Shown piece after piece: positions 32,003-37,908 of a stretch of DNA of 37,908 bases (its first letter is position 1; each line of letters starts with the position of its first letter). The stretch is taken from positions 1 to 37,908 of the forward strand of contig JAQVWY010000019.1 of assembly GCA_028709465.1 (NCBI GenBank). The letters are read 5' to 3'. The position numbers and the translations under genes were made by a program. The DNA comes from Tissierellia bacterium (GTDB lineage Bacteria; Bacillota; Clostridia; Tissierellales; Sedimentibacteraceae). Below the pieces are notes generated by a model, which was not told the DNA's origin, did not search any database, and was given only the letters and a program-made list of their open reading frames with translations.

Positions 32003-34702
32003 ATGTTTATTAACAAATTATATCTTAGAGCTTTTGGAAAGTTTTTATATAAGAGAATTTATTTAGGTAAAAAATTAAATATTATATATGGTGAAAATGA
32101 AACTGGAAAAAGTACTATCCATAATTTTATAGAAGCTATGCTTTATGGATTCGGTGAAGACCCAAAAGGAAATGAATTGTTTTTAAAATATAAACCATGG
32201 AACAGCGATTTATATAAAGGTACAATATCAATAGATAATTTTAAGGGCAAAAAATATACTGTTTCAAGAGATTTTTTGCTTGGGACCATGCAAATTTTTA
32301 ATAAGGACTCAAAGGATAACAACCAAATAGCAATAGAAGAAAAAATAAATTCACCTGGTGATTATTTTTTAAATATTAACAAAGTATCTTATAGAAATAC
32401 CATAAGTATAAAGCAACTTGGAAATAAAACGGATAAAGAACTTTCCAAAGAATTAAAAAATAAAATCATAAATTTAAGTAATTCAAAAGATGAATCCATT
32501 TCAATTAGCAGAATATTATCGATTCTTGACAATATTAAAGATGAAGCTGGAAGCGAAGACAATCCAAAAACATTGTTAGGGCAGTATGCACTTCGCCTTC
32601 AAGAACTAGAAAAGTCAAAAGAAGCTACTATTAATGCAAACAGGCAAGTTATGTTTCTTGCTATGGAAAAGAAAAAAATCAATAGTAAAATTCAAGAAAT
32701 TGATACTATAATTTCAAATATGCTTAAGGAATTAGAGGAATACGAACTTTCTGTTGAAAAGGATAAATATTTAAGGGCAAAGCCTTTGAAAGATGAATTA
32801 GAAGAATTAAATAAAAAATTTAAGAGCTTTGATGAAAAAGACATTATAAAAAGTTATAATTTTAAGGACTATGAAGAAGCTTTTAAATTACATACTTCAT
32901 TAAATGCAATGAAAAATAAAAGGCATGATTTATCCAGTAGTAAAGACGAAGTTGAAAAAGCTTTGAAGTTTTCTTTGGAAGATGTATCAAATAATATTGA
33001 TAAAAATTTTGATATGGAAAAGGTGAATTCAAATTTCACTTCCTATGAGAATAATAATAAGAAAATAGAAAATATTACGCAAAAAATTGAATCTGGGAAA
33101 AAAGCATTAGAAAAGTTTGATTTAGATGAAATAAATAAATTTGTAGAGAGACATAAAGAGTTAGAAGAAACTAATTCAAAATTAAAATTGCTTAATGTAT
33201 TATTAAATGACAAAAGTTATGAATCCATGAAAGCTTTCGTAAAATCACAAAAACACAAAGGTACTATATTAACTGTTTTAGGAATATTAGGCTTTTTAAT
33301 TGCAGGTGGATTTTCTTATGGTGCTTATTACTATAATATAATGGAATATTATTATGGCGGAGCAATTTCTATTTTAGGAATTATATTATTAATATTAGCG
33401 AATAAACCAAAAGTTAAATCTTTAAATGCAAGAAAAGAAATTGAAAGTTTTGAATGTCAACATGCAGATTATATAAAGAATATAGATTTATTATCTATAA
33501 AAGTTAATGAGATAATTAAGGAATGTAATTGTGAAGATTATGATGATTTCAATCAAAAATATGAGAAAAATAGAAATGATCATAACACATTTTTAGAGAA
33601 AAATAAGCTATTAGAATATGATAAATCAACTTTAAATGATTTAATAAATGAAAATAAAGAAATAGAAAGAAATTTGTTAAAAGACTTAAAAGTATTATTA
33701 ATACATGAAATTACTCCAGAAAATATAAAAAAGGCAAATGAAATATATGAAAGAAAAGATAAGGTTAAAGAAGATATCATTAATTATAAAAATGCTTTAG
33801 AAGAAAAAAATCAAAGTTTAAATAAGATGGATAAGGAAATATCTTATGAGGACAAGAGACTAAATATGATTTTAAGTTCAAATTCAATGAACAGTATGGA
33901 GGAGTTTGAATTAAAAGTTAATAATTACAATAATTACATTGAATTAAAAAATAAAAAAGAAAATTTAGGAAATTACATACAAACAATTCTTGGTAAAAGT
34001 GATTATGAAGAGCTAAAACAGAAGACAGAAAAATTAAATATATATGAAGCAAAGGAAATAGATAAAAAAGAACAACAGCTATCAATATTTAAAAAGAATG
34101 AAGAAAAAAATAAACTTCTAATTAGTATTAATAATATTGATAAAGAAATTAATGAAATTGAAAACAGTGTAAGGAATTTAGCAGAAATAGAAGAAGAAAT
34201 TGAATTTTACGAAGATAAGAAAAATCAATTTAAAGAAAGAATTCAAGTTGCCAACATTGCTGCTGAAAAAATTATTGAGATATCAGATTCAATAAAAGGT
34301 GATTTTATGCCTCTTTTAAGGAAATCCATAAGTGAAAACTTTGCATATATAACAAATGGAAGATACAGTGGTGTAAATATTGATGATGATATGAATATTA
34401 CAGTATTAAGGGAAGATAATAAAGATAGATTCATTGAAATTGAAAGCTTAAGCGGAGGAACATTAGATCAGTTGTATTTATCCTTGAGAATAGGCTTAAG
34501 CAATATTTTAAGCGGAAGCCAAAATATACCCATAATATTGGATGACAGCTTTGTTCAATATGACTCTAATAGATTGAAAAAATCAATTGAAATGTTGGCG
34601 AAAGAAAGTGAAAGAAGACAAATTATATTATTTACCTGCCAAGATAGAGAAGTTGAATATGCTAAACAACTAAATGTTAAATTTAATCTTATAAATCTAT
34701 AA
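32003..34702 (+). CDS. Rad50/SbcC-like (YhaN-type) ATPase with central membrane hairpin
   Basis: An 899-residue SMC-like ATPase. The N-terminal half-domain has Walker A GENETGKST at 30-38 and the ABC-type lobe (FGEDPKGNELFLKYKPW). Two long coiled coils flank residues about 421-466, where two hydrophobic stretches (ILTVLGILGFLIAGGFSYGAYY and GAISILGIILLILANK) form a membrane hairpin instead of a CxxC zinc hook. The C-terminal half has signature LSGGTLDQLYLSLR (about 815-828) and Walker B IPIILDDSF (about 843-851). It pairs with the Mre11-like protein; this membrane version resembles B. subtilis YhaN. GGTGG precedes the start, one base after the previous stop. Confidence 0.88.
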   Translation: MFINKLYLRAFGKFLYKRIYLGKKLNIIYGENETGKSTIHNFIEAMLYGFGEDPKGNELFLKYKPWNSDLYKGTISIDNFKGKKYTVSRDFLLGTMQIFNKDSKDNNQIAIEEKINSPGDYFLNINKVSYRNTISIKQLGNKTDKELSKELKNKIINLSNSKDESISISRILSILDNIKDEAGSEDNPKTLLGQYALRLQELEKSKEATINANRQVMFLAMEKKKINSKIQEIDTIISNMLKELEEYELSVEKDKYLRAKPLKDELEELNKKFKSFDEKDIIKSYNFKDYEEAFKLHTSLNAMKNKRHDLSSSKDEVEKALKFSLEDVSNNIDKNFDMEKVNSNFTSYENNNKKIENITQKIESGKKALEKFDLDEINKFVERHKELEETNSKLKLLNVLLNDKSYESMKAFVKSQKHKGTILTVLGILGFLIAGGFSYGAYYYNIMEYYYGGAISILGIILLILANKPKVKSLNARKEIESFECQHADYIKNIDLLSIKVNEIIKECNCEDYDDFNQKYEKNRNDHNTFLEKNKLLEYDKSTLNDLINENKEIERNLLKDLKVLLIHEITPENIKKANEIYERKDKVKEDIINYKNALEEKNQSLNKMDKEISYEDKRLNMILSSNSMNSMEEFELKVNNYNNYIELKNKKENLGNYIQTILGKSDYEELKQKTEKLNIYEAKEIDKKEQQLSIFKKNEEKNKLLISINNIDKEINEIENSVRNLAEIEEEIEFYEDKKNQFKERIQVANIAAEKIIEISDSIKGDFMPLLRKSISENFAYITNGRYSGVNIDDDMNITVLREDNKDRFIEIESLSGGTLDQLYLSLRIGLSNILSGSQNIPIILDDSFVQYDSNRLKKSIEMLAKESERRQIILFTCQDREVEYAKQLNVKFNLINL

Positions 34703-34715
34703 CAAGGACTAAAAT

Positions 34716-35408
34716 ATGAAAATATTTGCAATAGGTGATTTACATCTTGACAGTAAAAATGAAAAACCAATGAATATTTTTGGTGACAACTGGAGCGATC
34801 ATGAACAAAAAATTTTTAGTAACTGGAATAATACTGTAGGTGAAAATGATATAGTATTGATTCCAGGGGACGTATCTTGGGCAATAAAGTTGGAAGATGC
34901 TAAAATTGATTTATTAAAAATAGATAAATTACCAGGAACTAAAATAATATGTAAGGGTAATCATGACTTTTGGTGGTCAACAAATAACAAGCTTAGTATG
35001 CTTGGGTTAAAAACTATTAAGTTTTTAAAAAACAATTATTACGAATTTGGAGATTATTTAATTTGTGGTACTAGGGGTTGGGATTCCATAGAAGAAAATA
35101 TAGATGAACTAAACAATGAAAGAATTTATACCAGAGAGTTAAATAGACTAAAATTATCTCTTGAATCATTTGGTAAAAGCAATAAATGTAAAATAGTTAT
35201 GCTTCATTATCCACCCTTTGACAGAGATGGAGAACCCAATGAATTTTTTGATATTCTGAAAAGTAATAAAGTGAATATATGCATATATGGACATCTACAT
35301 GGAGAAGAAGGTCATAAAAATATTAAGGAAGGTCACATAGAACACATATTATTTCACTGCGTATCTAGCGATTATTTGGATTTTAAATTAAAACACATTA
35401 ATGTATAG
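34716..35408 (+). CDS. Intact metallophosphoesterase (COG1768-like)
   Basis: A 230-residue calcineurin-like phosphoesterase with all active-site motifs: D8-x-H10 in GDLHLD, Asp52 in GDVSW, GNHD at 81-84 (followed by FWW), a His in HYPPF, and GHLHGE at 192-197. I recognise the GNHDFWW and PPFDRDGE stretches as the predicted-phosphohydrolase family COG1768. It follows the Rad50-like gene after 13 bases, with AAGGA before its ATG, so it is probably the third gene of the operon. It could supply the phosphoesterase activity the first gene appears to have lost (inference). A terminator follows. Confidence 0.86.
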   Translation: MKIFAIGDLHLDSKNEKPMNIFGDNWSDHEQKIFSNWNNTVGENDIVLIPGDVSWAIKLEDAKIDLLKIDKLPGTKIICKGNHDFWWSTNNKLSMLGLKTIKFLKNNYYEFGDYLICGTRGWDSIEENIDELNNERIYTRELNRLKLSLESFGKSNKCKIVMLHYPPFDRDGEPNEFFDILKSNKVNICIYGHLHGEEGHKNIKEGHIEHILFHCVSSDYLDFKLKHINV

Positions 35409-35433
35409 AAGATGGAAAATTTCATATAATAAT

Positions 35434-35458
35434 AAAAAAAGCCTCAATGGCTTTTTTT
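35434..35458 (+). terminator. Terminator of the Mre11-like/Rad50-like/phosphoesterase operon
   Basis: 10-bp stem (35434-35443 and 35449-35458), 5-base loop, and T-run. Confidence 0.85.
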
Positions 35459-35530
35459 ATTTCTTATAAATCTGACGAAAAACATTCTACAAAATGTGTT
35501 TTATTCGTACACAAATAGCACATTTAGAAC

Positions 35531-35559
35531 TTGACATGAATACAAATTAATAGTATTAT
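35531..35559 (+). promoter_or_regulatory. Promoter of tdh-kbl
   Basis: TTGACA (35531-35536), 17-base spacer, TATTAT (35554-35559); start near 35566. Confidence 0.85.
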
Positions 35560-35603
35560 TTATATAGAAATAAAAAAAAATTAAATAAAGGGTGATAATG
35601 TTT

Positions 35604-36647
35604 ATGGCTAAAATGGATGCTTTGGTAAAAAAGTATGCAAAACCAGGTTTGTGGCTAGATCAAGTTGATATCCCTGTTCCAGGGGAAGATGAAGTTCTTA
35701 TTAAGATACACAAAACTTCTATATGTGGTACTGATGTTCATATTTATGTATGGAATCAATGGGCACAGAATACAATACCTGTTCCAATGGTTATAGGGCA
35801 TGAATTTGTTGGAGAAATAGTAGAGCTGGGTAAAGGTGTCAAGGATTTGAAAGTTGGGGATTTAGTTTCTGGAGAAGGACATATCGTATGTGGAAAATGT
35901 AGGAACTGTTTAGCAGGAAGAAGGCATTTATGCAAAGATACGCAAGGAGTTGGTGTTAATAGAGCAGGTATATTTTCTGAATATGTGACACTACCTGTTT
36001 CAAATGTATGGCTTTGTGACAAATCAATACCTGAAGAAATATTTGCCATATTTGATCCTTATGGAAATGCAACACATACAGCGTTAACCTTTGATTTGCT
36101 TGGAGAAGATGTTTTAATTACTGGGGCTGGTCCAATAGGTATCATGGCAGTTGCAATTGCAAAACATGCAGGGGCAAGATATGTTGTAATAACCGATATC
36201 AATGATTATAGGTTATCATTGGCAAGTAAAATGGGAGCTACAAGAACTGTTAATACATTAAATGAGAAAATAAGCAACGTTGCTAAAGAGCTGGGTATGA
36301 AGGAAGGCTTTGATGTAGGACTTGAAATGTCAGGAAGTAAAATAGCATTAAATGATATGATAAACAATATGACTCATGGGGGCAAAATTGCTTTACTAGG
36401 TTTACAAGAACCAAATACGACGGTTGACTGGAATAAGGTGGTATTTAACCAGCTTGAATTAAAAGGAATTTACGGCAGAGAAATGTTTGAAACATGGTAT
36501 AAAATGACTGCAATGCTTAAATCAGGCTTGGATATTTCACCAGTCATAACACATAGATATCACTATACTGATTTTATTAAAGGGTTTGAAGCAATGACTA
36601 GCGGAAAATCAGGAAAGGTTATACTTGATTGGACTTCAAAAAAATAA
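35604..36647 (+). CDS. tdh: L-threonine 3-dehydrogenase
   Basis: Oxidises L-threonine to 2-amino-3-ketobutyrate with NAD+ (347 aa). Zinc medium-chain dehydrogenase: catalytic zinc Cys in [10 protein letters not shown], then GHEFVGEI, structural zinc Cys set [15 protein letters not shown], and Rossmann motif [27 protein letters not shown] and [15 protein letters not shown] are typical of Tdh. ATG 35604 is chosen over in-frame GTG 35592 and ATG 35598, because AAAGGGTG at 35587-35594 gives good spacing only to 35604. It is followed by kbl. Confidence 0.95.
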   Translation: MAKMDALVKKYAKPGLWLDQVDIPVPGEDEVLIKIHKTSICGTDVHIYVWNQWAQNTIPVPMVIGHEFVGEIVELGKGVKDLKVGDLVSGEGHIVCGKCRNCLAGRRHLCKDTQGVGVNRAGIFSEYVTLPVSNVWLCDKSIPEEIFAIFDPYGNATHTALTFDLLGEDVLITGAGPIGIMAVAIAKHAGARYVVITDINDYRLSLASKMGATRTVNTLNEKISNVAKELGMKEGFDVGLEMSGSKIALNDMINNMTHGGKIALLGLQEPNTTVDWNKVVFNQLELKGIYGREMFETWYKMTAMLKSGLDISPVITHRYHYTDFIKGFEAMTSGKSGKVILDWTSKK

Positions 36648-36665
36648 AGAAAGGTGAGTGAGAAG

Positions 36666-37856
36666 ATGTTTGATAAATCAAAAAAATATTATTCTGATAT
36701 ATTAAATGATATTAAAGAAAGCGGATTGTGGAAAGATGAAAGAATAATAACTACACCTCAAAGGAGTTTAATAAATACAACTAAAGTTGATGGTGTTCTT
36801 AATATGTGTGCAAATAATTATCTTGGATTAGCAGATAATCCTGAAATTATTGAAGCAGCTAAAAAAGCATATGATGATTGGGGCTATGGTTTGTCGTCTG
36901 TAAGATTCATTTGCGGCACACAAAAAATACACAAATTATTAGAAGAAAAAATAAGTGAATTTTTGTATACAGAAGACACTATTCTTTATTCATCATGTTT
37001 TGATGCTAATGGAGGCTTGTTTGAAACAATAACAACAGAAAATGATGCAATAATCAGCGATGAATTAAATCATGCAAGTATAATTGACGGAGTAAGACTT
37101 TCAAAAGCTAAAAAATACAGATACAAAAATAATGATATGGCTTCTTTGGAAGAACAATTAGTCCAAGCGGATAAAGATGGAGCTAACATTAAGGTAATTG
37201 CAACAGACGGTGTTTTTTCAATGGACGGAATAATCGCCAACTTAAAAGGAATATGTGATTTAGCTGATAAATACAATGCAATAGTAATGGTTGATGATTC
37301 CCATGCTGTTGGTTTTGTGGGATCAAAAGGAAGAGGAACACATGAATATAGAGATGTAATTAACAGGGTTGATATTATAACAGGTACTCTTGGTAAAGCC
37401 CTTGGAGGAGCAAGCGGTGGTTATACAAGCGGGAGAAAAGAAATAATAGATTTATTAAGACAGCGTTCAAGACCATATTTATTTTCAAATACATTAGCAC
37501 CAGCAATTGCAGGAGCATCACTAAAGGTTCTAGAAATGCTTACAGAAAATACAAAATACAAAGATAAATTAGAGGAAAATACAAAATATTTTAGACAAGA
37601 AATAAAAAAACTTGGATTTAATATAATAGATTCAGAGCACCCAATAGTGCCAATAATGCTTGGTGATGCAGTTTTATCTCAAAAAATGGCTGAAAAATTA
37701 CTACAAAAGGGAGTTTATGCAGTTGGTTTCTACTATCCAGTAGTACCAAAAGGCAAGGCAAGAATAAGAACTCAAATTTCAGCGGCACATTCTAAAGAAG
37801 ATTTGGATTTTGCATTAAAAGCATTTAAGGAAGTTAAAGAAGAGTTAGGTTTATAA
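36666..37856 (+). CDS. kbl: Glycine C-acetyltransferase (2-amino-3-ketobutyrate CoA ligase)
   Basis: PLP enzyme of the alpha-oxoamine synthase family (396 aa) that cleaves 2-amino-3-ketobutyrate with CoA to glycine and acetyl-CoA, completing threonine breakdown with Tdh. Blocks: [59 protein letters not shown] with the cofactor-binding Asp/His, and [14 protein letters not shown] with PLP-Lys244. ATG 36666 is preferred over an in-frame GTG at 36654, because AAGGTG (36651-36656) lies 9 bases before the ATG. Confidence 0.96.
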   Translation: MFDKSKKYYSDILNDIKESGLWKDERIITTPQRSLINTTKVDGVLNMCANNYLGLADNPEIIEAAKKAYDDWGYGLSSVRFICGTQKIHKLLEEKISEFLYTEDTILYSSCFDANGGLFETITTENDAIISDELNHASIIDGVRLSKAKKYRYKNNDMASLEEQLVQADKDGANIKVIATDGVFSMDGIIANLKGICDLADKYNAIVMVDDSHAVGFVGSKGRGTHEYRDVINRVDIITGTLGKALGGASGGYTSGRKEIIDLLRQRSRPYLFSNTLAPAIAGASLKVLEMLTENTKYKDKLEENTKYFRQEIKKLGFNIIDSEHPIVPIMLGDAVLSQKMAEKLLQKGVYAVGFYYPVVPKGKARIRTQISAAHSKEDLDFALKAFKEVKEELGL

Positions 37857-37864
37857 TAAATAAT

Positions 37865-37907
37865 AAAAGCGGTAAAGATTACAAATGTTGTAATTTTTAC
37901 CGCTTTT
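37865..37907 (+). terminator. Terminator of tdh-kbl
   Basis: 20-bp hairpin (37865-37884 and 37888-37907, one wobble), three-base loop, T-rich 3' arm at the window edge. Confidence 0.85.
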
Positions 37908-37908
37908 T

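Overview
The window is AT-rich chromosomal DNA from a low-GC Bacillota, most likely an anaerobic Clostridia/Tissierellia-type organism. Supporting features are a T-box leader, purine-rich Shine-Dalgarno sites with several TTG starts, a short KdpD-type kinase beside Ktr potassium uptake, a GTP-type PEP carboxykinase, a Crp/Fnr regulator beside a ferredoxin gene, and the Tdh/Kbl threonine pathway. No phage, transposase or CRISPR array is visible, so this is ordinary core plus accessory chromosome.

Layout. 1-6.6 kb: the 3' end of a sensor kinase, an M20 amidohydrolase, a tightly overlapping trio (DUF5685 protein, J-domain protein with a Cys-rich tail, small membrane protein), nadE on the minus strand, and a DUF4015 lipoprotein. 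6.7-12.7 kb: asd, a KdpDE-like two-component pair, then a convergent potassium-uptake operon (membrane-anchored RCK-like protein, KtrB, KtrA). 12.7-20.7 kb: rmuC with a diguanylate cyclase, tRNA-Leu(CAA), then recQ-rsmI-DUF554-nhaC. 20.8-24.8 kb: pckG convergent with a TetM-like ribosome-protection GTPase. 25-28.3 kb: a T-box (specifier UGG) in front of trpXYZ, a predicted tryptophan ABC importer. 28.3-30.8 kb: truA, and a ferredoxin-type protein divergent from a Crp/Fnr regulator with a palindromic operator between them. 30.9-35.4 kb: a three-gene operon of a Mre11/SbcD-like protein that has lost several catalytic residues, a Rad50/YhaN-like ATPase with a membrane hairpin, and an intact metallophosphoesterase. 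35.5-37.9 kb: tdh-kbl, threonine to glycine plus acetyl-CoA.

The intergenic DNA carries several short repeat families: TGCAGAATGCAG-type runs starting at or just after stop codons, GTCATCCTGA...TCAGAATGACA elements, GGGGAC...GTCCCC hairpins (one supplies the end of recQ), and three near-identical terminator hairpins. The observations most worth following are the Mre11-like/Rad50-like/phosphoesterase operon, the membrane-anchored RCK-like gene in the Ktr operon, the repeats at stop codons, the Crp/Fnr site placed at about -41.5 of the ferredoxin promoter, and the unusual specifier/T-box pairing in the trp leader. Protein identities come from reading motifs, without database searches.
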